Source: Oscillospiraceae bacterium
Lineage (GTDB): Bacteria > Bacillota > Clostridia > Oscillospirales > Ruminococcaceae
Reading direction: 5' to 3'
Assembly: GCA_017532085.1 (NCBI GenBank)
Contig: JAFXJT010000031.1
Location: forward strand, 43,974-107,973
DNA length: 64,000 bases
The notes beneath the pieces were generated by a model that was not told the origin of the DNA, did no database searches, and saw only the letters and a list, made by a program, of their open reading frames with translations. Below, piece by piece: positions 1 through 10,623 of the stretch; the stretch's first letter is position 1, and every line of letters starts with the position of its first letter. Position numbers and translations under genes: made by a program.

Positions 1-35
1 ACGATCATGATAAATACACTCCTTTTCATCTAAAA

Positions 36-66
36 AACGCTCACAGCCGATTTGACTGTGAGCGTT
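36..66 (-). terminator. Intrinsic terminator of the 39-aa gene
   Basis: An 11-bp perfect stem (36-46 with 56-66) and a 9-nt loop are followed, on the minus strand, by a run of six T residues (complement of 32-37). It lies 50 bases past the stop of the small minus-strand gene and closes its transcription unit. Confidence 0.8.
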
Positions 67-117
67 CTGCGTCATAATAAAGAATGCTTTGCAGCACAGG
101 CAAACTGCCTGTACCGA

Positions 118-237
118 TCAGCGCAATGCCGCAACGGTGTTACCAGTCAAACCACGAAAAGCCTTATCCATAAAATAATAGATAAAGCCATAAAATCGAT
201 ATTCAACTGTAAAAAACATAGCAGCGAAGCGGTTCAT
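118..237 (-). CDS. Small 39-aa protein of unknown function
   Basis: I do not recognise this gene. The ATG at 237 has a GGAGG ribosome site eight bases upstream (246-250). The 39-residue product is rich in aromatic residues, with an F/Y-rich centre (FYGFIYYFMDKAF) and a basic, mildly hydrophobic character that would suit membrane association. It lies alone in a complete transcription unit: a strong promoter at 325-353 and a terminator at 36-66. That promoter, ribosome site and terminator all match is the main reason to call it real. It could instead be the coding part of a dual-function small RNA. No function can be assigned from sequence. Confidence 0.55.
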   Translation of the reverse strand: MNRFAAMFFTVEYRFYGFIYYFMDKAFRGLTGNTVAALR

Positions 238-324
238 AGCAGATTCCTCCTGCATTGCTCCGTGTTGCGAGCAATGACGAATACAGCATGCTTCCAAAAT
301 GAAGCAATTGATCTTACATTGCAT

Positions 325-353
325 ATTATAGCACGATTTTTGACAGCTGACAA
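325..353 (-). promoter_or_regulatory. Sigma-A promoter for the 39-aa gene
   Basis: On the minus strand, TTGTCA (348-353) and TATAAT (325-330) are separated by exactly 17 bases. Predicted start of transcription is near 318, giving a leader of about 80 nt before the ATG at 237. Confidence 0.75.
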
Positions 354-498
354 GTGGCAATCTATGCCGATATTTGCTTTTTTCTATGGCTCGTTTTTGT
401 GCGCTTTGATGATTTAAAGCTTTTTACCGCTAAATAAGCAAAGGATCGCATACTCTTCCGCTCCCATTTCCGGGACCGTGTTGGGAGATTGTGTTCGC

Positions 499-1896
499 TC
501 ACTGCAACGAGGATTCTTTTCCTGCGGTCTTTTCCAGAATACGGAAGGCCTCTTTCAGATTGGAAGCGCCCTCCAGACGGATGGTGTAGCGATCGGTTTG
601 CAGTGTGCGCAGAGTCTGCTTGGGCAGAATACATACAGTAAAGCCCAGACGTTCTGCTTCCTGAATGCGCTGTGCCGCATTGGAAACTGCACGAAGCTCA
701 CCGCCTAAGCCGACTTCACCAAATGCCATAACGGTTTCACCGATGGGTTTGTCCATCAAAGCGGAATATAACGACAATGCAACAGCCAGATCACCTGCCG
801 GCTCATCCAGACGAAAACCGCCTACGATATTCAGATATACATCCAAGGTGCCGAAATATAATCCCAATCGTTTTTCCAATACCGCCAGTAAAATGTAGAC
901 ACGGTTATAGTCAAAGCCGGTTGCGGTTCTTCTGGGCGAGGAAAGGGTGCTTTTCGAAACCAATGCCTGAATTTCTGCCAAAATCGGACGGCTGCCTTCC
1001 ATCATACAACAGACACAGGTGCCCGAAACGCCCAAGGGTCTGCCTTCCAGCAGCATGGCGGAAGGATTTTCGACTTCTTGCAAGCCGCGATCTGACATTT
1101 CAAACACACCGATTTCATTGGTGGATCCGAAACGATTCTTCACAGCACGTAAAATACGGCAGCTTTGATAGCGATCGCCCTCAAAAATCAATACGGCATC
1201 CACAATATGCTCCATGACCTTGGGGCCCGCAATAGAGCCTTCTTTCGTTACATGACCAACCAGAAAAACCGGGATTTCCTTCGCTTTTGCGGTGTGCAGC
1301 AGCAGATTGGTGCATTCTCTGACCTGAGGTACCGAGCCTGCTCCGGAATTGAGCGAGGAAAGATGCAATGTCTGAATGGAGTCAACAATGACCACATCCG
1401 GCTCAGATTCCGCAATGGTATCGCAAATGGCTTCCACATCGGTTACGGTCAGCAGATAGAGGCTTTCACTGTCCACATGAAGCCGCTGAGCACGCAGCTT
1501 GATCTGTCGTGCCGATTCCTCACCCGATACATATAAAATTGAGTGGGATTCCCCCATAAACTGACAGATCTGCAGCAGCAGCGTACTTTTGCCGATACCC
1601 GGTTCGCCGCCCAGCAGCACCACCGATCCTTTGACCAATCCGCCGCCCAATACACGATTCAATTCGCCTACACCGGTATCATAGCGGATATCATCATTGG
1701 TGCCGATTTCTGCAAGCTCCCGGATTTGCGAAGAAAGCGACATCGACTGTCTTGCTGCACCGCTGTTTGCCGGAATCGCCGCCGGCAGCTGTTCTTCAAT
1801 GGAGTTCCATGCACCGCAGCTTAGGCATCTGCCGTTCCATTTCGGATATTCTGCACCGCAGGCAGTACATTCATATCGGATTTTCGATTTCGCCAT
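499..1896 (-). CDS. radA: DNA repair protein RadA/Sms
   Basis: RadA is a RecA-like ATPase that helps process recombination intermediates during DNA repair. The 465-residue product has the full family plan: an N-terminal C4 zinc finger (Cys10, 13, 24, 27), a Walker A motif GEPGIGKST at 97-105, the RadA-specific KNRFG motif at 253-257, and a C-terminal Lon-protease-like domain. The length matches the family (about 455). The ATG at 1896 is preceded by AGGAGA. It lies downstream of a small membrane-protein gene but is separated from it by a terminator at 1914-1944. The identification is very secure. Confidence 0.97.
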   Translation of the reverse strand: MAKSKIRYECTACGAEYPKWNGRCLSCGAWNSIEEQLPAAIPANSGAARQSMSLSSQIRELAEIGTNDDIRYDTGVGELNRVLGGGLVKGSVVLLGGEPGIGKSTLLLQICQFMGESHSILYVSGEESARQIKLRAQRLHVDSESLYLLTVTDVEAICDTIAESEPDVVIVDSIQTLHLSSLNSGAGSVPQVRECTNLLLHTAKAKEIPVFLVGHVTKEGSIAGPKVMEHIVDAVLIFEGDRYQSCRILRAVKNRFGSTNEIGVFEMSDRGLQEVENPSAMLLEGRPLGVSGTCVCCMMEGSRPILAEIQALVSKSTLSSPRRTATGFDYNRVYILLAVLEKRLGLYFGTLDVYLNIVGGFRLDEPAGDLAVALSLYSALMDKPIGETVMAFGEVGLGGELRAVSNAAQRIQEAERLGFTVCILPKQTLRTLQTDRYTIRLEGASNLKEAFRILEKTAGKESSLQ

Positions 1897-1913
1897 ATGT
1901 GTTCTCTCCTATC

Positions 1914-1944
1914 AAAAACGCCGGTATCTTTGCAAGACACCGGC
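1914..1944 (-). terminator. Terminator between the 52-aa gene and radA
   Basis: On the minus strand, a GCCGGT / ACCGGC stem (1939-1944 with 1920-1925) with additional pairing in the loop is followed by GTTTTT. It ends the 52-aa gene, although read-through into radA is possible because no separate radA promoter is obvious. Confidence 0.55.
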
Positions 1945-1975
1945 ACTTCATTGTATTGTTTCAGAATAAACGGCA

Positions 1976-2134
1976 TCAAGATGACGTAAAGAATGGCAAG
2001 AGGATGATACCCAAGACCATGACTGCAACAATTGCAAGTATAACAATACGCAGCATTTTTTTCTTTTTGTCAACGGATTTGGATGCCGTTGGTTTTTTTC
2101 TGGCATCTGCACGCCTTTGCTCGCGATTCCTCAT
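1976..2134 (-). CDS. Small single-span membrane protein (52 aa)
   Basis: The ATG at 2134 has a strong AAGGAGG site eight bases upstream. The 52-residue product has a very basic N-terminal half (RNREQRRADARKKP, then KKKKK-like stretches) and one hydrophobic segment of about 20 residues (LRIVILAIVAVMVLGIILL) near the C-terminus. It should be a membrane-anchored protein with a cytosolic basic tail. It lies between the tRNA-Leu terminator and radA. I do not recognise the family; small proteins of this shape are common in Clostridia and often unannotated. Confidence 0.6.
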   Translation of the reverse strand: MRNREQRRADARKKPTASKSVDKKKKMLRIVILAIVAVMVLGIILLPFFTSS

Positions 2135-2183
2135 CCCGATCGCCTCCTTATGGACACCTGCAATAGAATTTGCATCACATAGG

Positions 2184-2210
2184 AAAAATGCCCCTTTTGA
2201 ACAAGGGGCA
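2184..2210 (-). terminator. Terminator downstream of tRNA-Leu
   Basis: The 8-bp stem TGCCCCTT / AAGGGGCA (2203-2210 with 2189-2196) is followed on the minus strand by TTTTTCC. It lies ten bases beyond the tRNA 3' end. Confidence 0.8.
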
Positions 2211-2220
2211 TTGTATGCTT

Positions 2221-2307
2221 TGGTGCCGATGGCGGGACTTGAACCCGCACGGTATCGCTACCAACGGATTTTGAGTCCGTCACGTCTGCCAATTCCATCA
2301 CATCGGC
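2221..2307 (-). tRNA. tRNA-Leu (CAA anticodon)
   Basis: The acceptor strands GCCGATG (from 2307) and CATCGGC pair, the T arm contains GGTTCAAGTCC, and there is a long class II variable arm (TTGGTAGCGATACCG). The anticodon loop reads CTCAAAA, giving anticodon CAA, which decodes UUG leucine. The terminal CCA is encoded (2221-2223). It has its own promoter and terminator, so it is a single-gene unit. Confidence 0.95.
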
Positions 2308-2316
2308 TCGACGACT

Positions 2317-2345
2317 ATTATAACACATTCGTGATCATTTGTCAA
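2317..2345 (-). promoter_or_regulatory. Sigma-A promoter of tRNA-Leu
   Basis: TTGACA (2340-2345) and TATAAT (2317-2322) on the minus strand with a 17-bp spacer, both full consensus. Transcription would start only a few bases before the mature tRNA 5' end. Confidence 0.85.
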
Positions 2346-2509
2346 TCCCTTTGCTGCGTTTTTTATTCTTTCTTTTGCAATTCATTCAATCTGACAAATG
2401 ATTTTTTGCGGATTTTACGTAAGATTGACATGGTTTTGCAGTCATATGCCGGAAAATTTGCAAAACCTGCGGAGAACTATTTGCACTTTGCCGAATTTGC
2501 AAAATGCAC

Positions 2510-2538
2510 TTTACAATTGCTGGCGAATGTGCTATAAT
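2510..2538 (+). promoter_or_regulatory. Promoter of the parA-parB-guaB unit
   Basis: TTTACA (2510-2515), a 17-bp spacer and TATAAT (2533-2538). The -10 region has an extended TGTGC context identical to that of the pyruvate:ferredoxin oxidoreductase promoter. Just upstream lie three copies of an ATTTGCA motif (within 2455-2505) that could be an operator; no protein can be named for it. Confidence 0.75.
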
Positions 2539-2563
2539 GATAGGAATTAAAGGAGGCGACAAC

Positions 2564-3370
2564 ATGGCGAAAATTATCGCAGTGGCAAACCAAAAAGGCG
2601 GCGTCGGAAAATCAACAACCGTTGTCAGCCTCTCGGCTTATCTGGGTATGCGGGGCAAGCGTGTGCTTTGCATCGATACCGATGCGCAGGGCAACACGAC
2701 AACCGGATTTTCTGTCAGCAAAAAAAATCTGCCTTGCTCCTGCTACGATGTGTTGACCGGCAAGGTGCGCATCCAGGAAGCCATTGTGGATACCGAATAT
2801 GAAAATGTTCAGTTGATTCCTGCTGTATCTGCACTGGCAGGTGCCGAAATCGAGCTGATTGAGCTGGACAACCGTATGAGCCGGCTGAAAATGCAGCTGA
2901 TGACTTGCCGCACCGATTATGATTTTATTTTTATCGACTGTCCGCCTTCATTGAGTCTGATTACACTGAACAGCCTTGTGGCTGCTGATTCCGTACTGAT
3001 TCCCATGACTGCGGAGTTTTTGTCTTTGGAGGGCCTTTCTCAGCTTTCCGAAACCATAAAAATCGTAAAGAGCAAATATAATCCTGCACTGAAAATTGAA
3101 GGCATTCTGTTTACCATGTTTGATGCGCGCCTCAATCTTTCTTTGCAGGTAGTTGCCGAGGTGGAGAAATATTTTCCGGGATTGGTTCTCGAAACCAAAA
3201 TCCCTCGGAATGTCCGCTTATCTGAAGCGCCCAGCCACGGCAAACCCATCCACTATTATGATAAGTATTCTAAGGGTGCCGAAGCCTATGAACTGCTGGG
3301 GCACGAGCTGTTAAAAGAACCTCTGGTGGTGGAAACCCAACGTAAGCATTCCATATTTCACAGAAAGTAG
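2564..3370 (+). CDS. parA: ParA/Soj chromosome-partitioning ATPase
   Basis: ParA proteins are Walker-type ATPases that act with ParB to segregate chromosome origins. The start at 2564 follows AAAGGAGG; reading frames further upstream lack a ribosome site. The 268-residue product begins MAKIIAVANQKGGVGKS, carrying the deviant Walker A motif (residues 11-17), followed by DTDAQGN and the IDCPPSLS Walker B region. The length is normal for Soj. parB begins eight bases after the stop, so the two are co-transcribed. An isolated MinD-like role is unlikely given the adjacent parB. Confidence 0.95.
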   Translation: MAKIIAVANQKGGVGKSTTVVSLSAYLGMRGKRVLCIDTDAQGNTTTGFSVSKKNLPCSCYDVLTGKVRIQEAIVDTEYENVQLIPAVSALAGAEIELIELDNRMSRLKMQLMTCRTDYDFIFIDCPPSLSLITLNSLVAADSVLIPMTAEFLSLEGLSQLSETIKIVKSKYNPALKIEGILFTMFDARLNLSLQVVAEVEKYFPGLVLETKIPRNVRLSEAPSHGKPIHYYDKYSKGAEAYELLGHELLKEPLVVETQRKHSIFHRK

Positions 3371-3378
3371 GCGCTGCT

Positions 3379-5714
<2,336 letters not shown>

Positions 5715-5720
5715 AGTTGA

Positions 5721-5750
5721 AAAAGCAGAGGCATTTTCGCCTCTGCTTTT
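5721..5750 (+). terminator. Terminator after guaB
   Basis: A 12-bp stem (AAAAGCAGAGGC / GCCTCTGCTTTT) with a 6-nt loop, ending in a T run, seven bases after the guaB stop. Confidence 0.9.
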
Positions 5751-5815
5751 TGGTTTTCTATGACAAAATCGGTTGACTTTAATTGGAAGTATTCCACAAA
5801 AAGAATGATAATTCA

Positions 5816-5844
5816 TTGACTTTTTGATTCAGATTCGGTATAAT
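5816..5844 (+). promoter_or_regulatory. Promoter of the CpsB-like gene
   Basis: TTGACT (5816-5821), a 17-bp spacer, TATAAT (5839-5844). It lies about 55 bases before the next start codon. Confidence 0.8.
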
Positions 5845-5897
5845 GTTTATGTGTGTATTTTGCTGTATAGAAACGGCAGAGAAAGGGGGCGTGATCT

Positions 5898-6647
5898 ATG
5901 AATGGATTTGTTGATATTGCAGCACAGGTTTTACCGAATATGGTACATGGAAGATCTGCAGTCCTGTCTGCTGATGAGGCGAAGGAGCGTCTTTGTGCAT
6001 ATCCTCGAAAAAACATCAAAACATTGATCACGGCTCCGCTTTTTGATCCCAGAGTACAGAAGGATACGGAATTTTTGGCACAGCGAGAGGAAGCCATCGG
6101 TCTGGCGGAGGTTGTATGTACGGATATGGTACGTCCGCTGCGGATTTTGCCGGGTGCACTGCTGCCATTTCATGAATCTCTGCTGACATTGCGAGAGCCG
6201 CAGCGATTTGCTTTGTGGCATACACGATATTTGCTGCTGCAATTGCCGGATGCGCCGCTTTCGCCTGCGTTTTATGATCTGCACAACCGTATTGCACTGG
6301 CAACGGGTCTGGTGCCTTTGATTGCGGATATTGAGCGCTATTTCGATCTTTTTTCTCTTGAGGATTTTCTTGCGATGAGGGAAGCCGGCATCATGACGCA
6401 GATTTCGGCAGGAGGATTCCTCAACAGTGCAAACCGAAAGCTTGCACTGTATCTGCTTGCGAATCATAGCATTCATTTTGTGGCATCGGGTGCGACATTG
6501 GGATCTGAGATCCGGTTGGTGGAGGCGATGCAGGCAATCAAGCGCGCTTTGCCGCTCGAGCATTATAAACGCATCAAAAGCAATCCCAGGATGATGCTTT
6601 CCAATGCAGATCCTCGCTCTTTTTTATCTGCGGAGCCCATAGGATGA
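5898..6647 (+). CDS. CpsB/YwqE-like PHP-fold protein lacking metal ligands
   Basis: The 249-residue product follows the order of CpsB/CapC/YwqE tyrosine phosphatases, which are PHP-domain metalloenzymes acting on capsule/BY-kinases. The landmarks can be placed but their ligands are gone. The N-terminal D-I-H-x-H-x-L-P motif reads DIAAQVLP (residues 6-13), the TPH motif reads TAP (45-47), the AHPER motif reads ADIER (143-147), and the final SDAH motif reads SGAT (197-200). Hydrophobic framework residues around these sites are kept. This points to an intact gene (own promoter, ribosome site, terminator) for a non-catalytic family member. The family assignment rests on motif order alone, so it is moderate. 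No kinase or capsule genes are adjacent. Confidence 0.55.
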   Translation: MNGFVDIAAQVLPNMVHGRSAVLSADEAKERLCAYPRKNIKTLITAPLFDPRVQKDTEFLAQREEAIGLAEVVCTDMVRPLRILPGALLPFHESLLTLREPQRFALWHTRYLLLQLPDAPLSPAFYDLHNRIALATGLVPLIADIERYFDLFSLEDFLAMREAGIMTQISAGGFLNSANRKLALYLLANHSIHFVASGATLGSEIRLVEAMQAIKRALPLEHYKRIKSNPRMMLSNADPRSFLSAEPIG

Positions 6648-6685
6648 AGCACTGAATGTTCGATCTGCGAATAGAGTAATATTGC

Positions 6686-6724
6686 AACGCCGCTTCTGAT
6701 GGTATTCATCGGAAGCGGCGTTTT
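6686..6724 (+). terminator. Terminator after the CpsB-like gene
   Basis: An 11-bp stem (AACGCCGCTTC / GAAGCGGCGTT) with a T run after it on the plus strand, 38 bases past the stop at 6647. Confidence 0.85.
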
Positions 6725-6756
6725 GATTCGGAGTCTTGCTTCGCTTTTGGCTGAAG

Positions 6757-6799
6757 AAACATCCCTGCAAAGAAGATGACCTTCTTTGCAGGGATGTTT
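6757..6799 (-). terminator. Terminator of the EF-G-like gene
   Basis: A 19-bp perfect stem (6757-6775 with 6781-6799) directly after the minus-strand gene that ends at 6809. With A/T-rich flanks it may also stop plus-strand transcription that passes the hairpin at 6686-6724. Confidence 0.8.
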
Positions 6800-6808
6800 T
6801 ATTAGTGA

Positions 6809-8902
6809 TTAATCCTCGTCATCCGAGCTATTCTTTACGCTGGCAACAACTTCATCCAGCAAATTGGCAGGCAGCTGCTCATAACGCAGGAATTTGAATG
6901 TAAATTCACCCATGCCGCGTGCAACCTGACGCAGATACATTGCAAAATCATGCATCTCACGCATCGGCACCTCAGCAGAGATCACAGTCATACCCTGACC
7001 GGCAGGCTCCATACCCAGCACTCTGCCGCGACGCTTGTTCAGATCGCCCATGACATCACCGGTCTTAGCATCGGGAATGGAAACTTCCAAAGAGCCGATA
7101 GGCTCCAGCATGACAGGACCTGCCAGCTTCAGACCTTCTTTATAAGCCAGAGAAGCAGCAGTCTTGAATGCCATTTCCGAGGAATCCACAGGGTGATAAG
7201 AGCCATCTACCAGAGTAGCCTTCAAACCAACCACAGGACATCCGGCAAGAACACCCTTCTTCACGCAATCCTGCAAGCCCTTTTCAACAGCAGGGAAGAA
7301 GTTCTTCGGCACAGCACCGCCGAACACGCGCTCTTCGAATACCAAAGAATCGCTGTCGCAAGGCTCGAACTCGATGACAACATCACCAAACTGGCCGTGA
7401 CCGCCGGACTGCTTCTTATGCTTACCGCGCTGCGAAACCTTCTTGCGGATGGTTTCACGATATGCAATACGAGGTACCTCAAGCAGCACGTCAACGCCGA
7501 ACTTACTCTTGAGCTTTGCCATCGCAATATCCAGATGCTGATCGCCCAGACCACCCAGAATTTGTTCTTTGGTCATGGAATCCAGACCGTAAGACAAGCT
7601 CTTGTCCTCCTCCAGCAGACGCTGGATACCGGTAGAGATTTTTGCCTCATCGCCCTGTGCCTTTGCCTTAACAGCCATTTGATAGCAGGGGTTCGGATAG
7701 CCGATTTCAGGGAATGCAATAACGCGTTCCTGTGCACAAATGGTATCGCCGGTATTGGCAGCGATTTTCGTAGCTACTACGATGTCGCCTGCAATTGCCT
7801 TAGATACTTCTGTCTGCTTTTTGCCGACCATGGTGTACAGCTTGCCAATACGCTCGGAAGCGCCGGTGGTTGCATTGACCAGTTCCTTGTCAGCAGACAG
7901 TGTACCGGACATTACCTTGATAAAGCTCATTTTACCCACGAAGGGGTCAGCGATGGTCTTGAAAACAAATGCGGATACGGGTGCGGAAGCATCCATAGTG
8001 ACAGCAGTTTCCTTACCGTCCTTGCCCGTAGCCTTGATATCGCCCATAGCATCGGGAGCGGGCAGATATTTCGTAAACTCCAGCAGCAGATCAATACCTG
8101 CCAGTGTTGCGCAGGATACTGCAAATACGGGCATTGCCTTGCCGGTACGCATACCTGCATGAATACCGTGGCTGATTTCCTCTTGTGTGAAGGGCTCGCC
8201 CTCGAAGAACTTCTCCAGCAGAGCGTCATCCGATTCGGCAACAGCTTCGCACAGCTCATCGATCAAAGAGCCGGCGGAAACGCCTTGCTTGTCGGAAAGT
8301 ACAGTGTCGGTAGTGATATCGCCAACGGCAGGAGCGCCCTTGCCGCTGTATGTATAGGACTTCAATCGACCCAGATGCACCAGAGACTTAACCTTGCCAT
8401 CCACAATTTCAGGAACAACAACCGGACAAACAGCCGTACCGAAGTTCTCCTTGAGCATATTCATGGATGCATAGAAGTCCTGGTTGGGATCATCAATTTT
8501 GGTCATGACGAACATAACATGCTTACCGCGCTTTTTGGCGGCTTCATAAGCTTTTTTGGTACCAACGTGTACACCGGATTTTGCAGAAACACAAATGATA
8601 ACAGTATCACCTGCGTAAAGGCCTTCGTTCATGGCAGCGGCAAAATCGAACAGGCCAGGGGTGTCAATCAGATTGATTTTATTTTCGCCTACCTCCAGAT
8701 TTGCAAGGGAGAGGTTGATTGAAAATTTGCGCTTGATCTCTTCAGGATCATAATCGCAGACAGTGTTACCCTCAGCAGCCTTACCGAGACGATCTGTTAC
8801 GCCCGCCTGAAAAAGCAGAGCCTCGGCGAGGGCGGTTTTACCGCAGCCGCTGTGGCCGGCGAGTGCAACATTTTTAATTTTGCCGGTTTCCAATTGTTTC
8901 AT
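6809..8902 (-). CDS. fusA2: EF-G-like translational GTPase (FusA2 type)
   Basis: The 697-residue protein has the five-domain layout of elongation factor G: an N-terminal GTPase domain with P-loop GHSGCGKT, switch region DTPGLFDF and the MTKIDD (NKxD-type) motif, then domains II to V. The P-loop GHSGCGKT replaces the canonical AHIDAGKTT of housekeeping EF-G, which places it in the EF-G-like FusA2 group rather than the main translocase. A short acidic tail (SSDDED) ends it. The start at 8902 has GGAGG seven bases upstream; an upstream in-frame start lacks one. It is transcribed alone, not with ribosomal protein genes, which also argues against it being the main fusA. Confidence 0.8.
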   Translation of the reverse strand: MKQLETGKIKNVALAGHSGCGKTALAEALLFQAGVTDRLGKAAEGNTVCDYDPEEIKRKFSINLSLANLEVGENKINLIDTPGLFDFAAAMNEGLYAGDTVIICVSAKSGVHVGTKKAYEAAKKRGKHVMFVMTKIDDPNQDFYASMNMLKENFGTAVCPVVVPEIVDGKVKSLVHLGRLKSYTYSGKGAPAVGDITTDTVLSDKQGVSAGSLIDELCEAVAESDDALLEKFFEGEPFTQEEISHGIHAGMRTGKAMPVFAVSCATLAGIDLLLEFTKYLPAPDAMGDIKATGKDGKETAVTMDASAPVSAFVFKTIADPFVGKMSFIKVMSGTLSADKELVNATTGASERIGKLYTMVGKKQTEVSKAIAGDIVVATKIAANTGDTICAQERVIAFPEIGYPNPCYQMAVKAKAQGDEAKISTGIQRLLEEDKSLSYGLDSMTKEQILGGLGDQHLDIAMAKLKSKFGVDVLLEVPRIAYRETIRKKVSQRGKHKKQSGGHGQFGDVVIEFEPCDSDSLVFEERVFGGAVPKNFFPAVEKGLQDCVKKGVLAGCPVVGLKATLVDGSYHPVDSSEMAFKTAASLAYKEGLKLAGPVMLEPIGSLEVSIPDAKTGDVMGDLNKRRGRVLGMEPAGQGMTVISAEVPMREMHDFAMYLRQVARGMGEFTFKFLRYEQLPANLLDEVVASVKNSSDDED

Positions 8903-9020
8903 GTTATCCTCCCTTATGTGTGTATATGGCTGCGAATACCGTTTGATCAAGATTTCGGAAAAGCAGTGCAGAATTTGTGAGCACGACTCCGGCAGCTCTC
9001 ATACACCGAATAATGAAAAT

Positions 9021-9049
9021 ATTATAACACATGAAAAAATCAGTTGCAA
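9021..9049 (-). promoter_or_regulatory. Promoter of the EF-G-like gene
   Basis: TTGCAA (9044-9049), a 17-bp spacer and TATAAT (9021-9026) on the minus strand. The leader to the start codon is about 110 nt. The remaining 9050-9214 stretch holds only the MATE terminator. Confidence 0.75.
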
Positions 9050-9163
9050 GCGATATCTGAAATTTCTACGTTTTCCCAAAAATCGGGAGAATTATTTGTG
9101 CATTTTGACGATTCTTCTTGCGGCGTGGTCAAAGAAGGCAGGACTCTGATTGTTTGCCCAATG

Positions 9164-9198
9164 AAAAAGCACTCCGTTTTGCTTTGAAAACGGAGTGC
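9164..9198 (-). terminator. Terminator of the MATE exporter gene
   Basis: A 12-bp stem (GCACTCCGTTTT / AAAACGGAGTGC) with a T-rich tail on the minus strand (complement of 9164-9168), 17 bases beyond the exporter stop. Confidence 0.85.
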
Positions 9199-9214
9199 AG
9201 ACTCGGCGCTGCGG

Positions 9215-10579
9215 CTATGATGTGTGATTCACACTTGAGATTTCGATGTGTGTTTGCCACACACCTTTACGGTAAAACACAATGGAAAGTATCGTTGCAA
9301 TTGCCCAGCTGATAGGCCATGCCATCCAGATGCCGGTCTCATGGAAGAATCGTGAAAAGATCCATGCCAGCAGAACACGCAGCACCAGATCCACCAAAGT
9401 AGCAGTCATAAAATAGCGCATAGCGCCGCTGCCTCGCAGAACGCCGTCTGCAATGATTTTAATGCAGATAATGGGGTAGGCAGGGGCAGTCAGCAGCATG
9501 AAGCGTCTGCCGGTTTCCAGCGCAAGCTTTGTACTGTTCCGATTCATAAACAAGCGGAGCAGTTCGTTGCCGCACAACAGATACAGCATTGCAAATATTA
9601 AGGCAGTACCACATGCCATTTTGAGTGCTGCCGAAAATCCTTTTCGGACTCGTTTCGGCAATGCAGCACCAAGATTTTGTGCGGTAAAGCTTGAAATGCC
9701 GGAGCTCATATTGGTAAAACAGGTCAGCGCAAAGGTGTTGAGCTTGATGGCTGCCGAATATCCGGCAATCACCGAGGAGCCAAAGGGATTGATAAAGGTT
9801 TGAATGATCAGATTTCCCACAGAGATAAAGCTTTGCTGTAAAATACTGGGCACAGCAACCGATACAATATCCCGGAAATCCCGGAGTGAAAATGGCGGTG
9901 ATGCTCCATCCTTAGGGATATGATGCAGTCTGCGCAGAATCAGAACCAGAGAAAGCAGACAAGCGGCGGCTTGTGCAGTCAATGTTGCCCAAGCAAGTCC
10001 GGCAACACCCTGCTGCAAGATAAGGATAAACAGCAAATCCAGCAGGATGTTTCCCAATGAGGAGAAAATCAGTAAATATAAGGGCGTTTTACTGTCTCCA
10101 AGGCTGCTGAATAATCCGGTAGTGATGTTATACAGATGCACAAACATGAATCCGCTTGTATAAATCTTCAGATATGCTGTTGCATTTTCGAGAATATTTT
10201 CCGGCGTATGCACCAGAAGCATGAGCTGATTGCTTGCGAATATACCAAAAAGGGTTAACAGAAATGAAAGCACTGCACCGCTGATCAGTGCAGTGGTCAT
10301 GCAAGAGCGTACTCTGCGAAACAGCTTTCTGCCATAGAGTCTGCCCAACACCACACTGCAGCCGATCTGGCTGCCGACAGCCACTGCCATAAACAGCATC
10401 GTAATCGGATAGCTTGCGCCGATGGCAGCCAAAGCATCTTCACCGATATACGTTCCGGCAATGGCACTGTCTGCGATATTATAAAGCTGCTGAAAAAAAA
10501 CGCTGAGAAATAACGGCAGTGTAAAACGAATCAGGACTTGTCCCGGATCACCTTGGGTCAGATCCTTTACAGGGGGCAT
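9215..10579 (-). CDS. MATE family efflux transporter
   Basis: MATE proteins export drugs and metabolites using a Na+ or H+ gradient. The 454-residue product has about 12 hydrophobic segments and the family signature near the N-terminus: LTQGDPGQVLIRFTLP, then QQLYNIADSAIAGTYIG and GSQIGCSVVLGR. The start at 10579 (MPPVKDL) is chosen because it gives the normal MATE length and follows GGAAG; the open frame extends upstream but overlaps the next gene. The substrate cannot be predicted. It forms a unit with the two upstream membrane-protein genes. Confidence 0.88.
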   Translation of the reverse strand: MPPVKDLTQGDPGQVLIRFTLPLFLSVFFQQLYNIADSAIAGTYIGEDALAAIGASYPITMLFMAVAVGSQIGCSVVLGRLYGRKLFRRVRSCMTTALISGAVLSFLLTLFGIFASNQLMLLVHTPENILENATAYLKIYTSGFMFVHLYNITTGLFSSLGDSKTPLYLLIFSSLGNILLDLLFILILQQGVAGLAWATLTAQAAACLLSLVLILRRLHHIPKDGASPPFSLRDFRDIVSVAVPSILQQSFISVGNLIIQTFINPFGSSVIAGYSAAIKLNTFALTCFTNMSSGISSFTAQNLGAALPKRVRKGFSAALKMACGTALIFAMLYLLCGNELLRLFMNRNSTKLALETGRRFMLLTAPAYPIICIKIIADGVLRGSGAMRYFMTATLVDLVLRVLLAWIFSRFFHETGIWMAWPISWAIATILSIVFYRKGVWQTHIEISSVNHTS

Positions 10580-10623
10580 AGTATCGGAACTTCCTTTCTT
10601 TTCCGCAGCACCGGATTTGCGGC

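Noticed and set aside
52-417. A 121-codon plus-strand frame at the left edge
   Set aside because: It runs through the minus-strand terminator and promoter of the 39-aa gene, lacks a ribosome site and has no recognisable motifs.
2308-2563. A parS site near parAB
   Set aside because: No palindrome resembling the Bacillus parS sequence was found; only ATTTGCA direct repeats occur.
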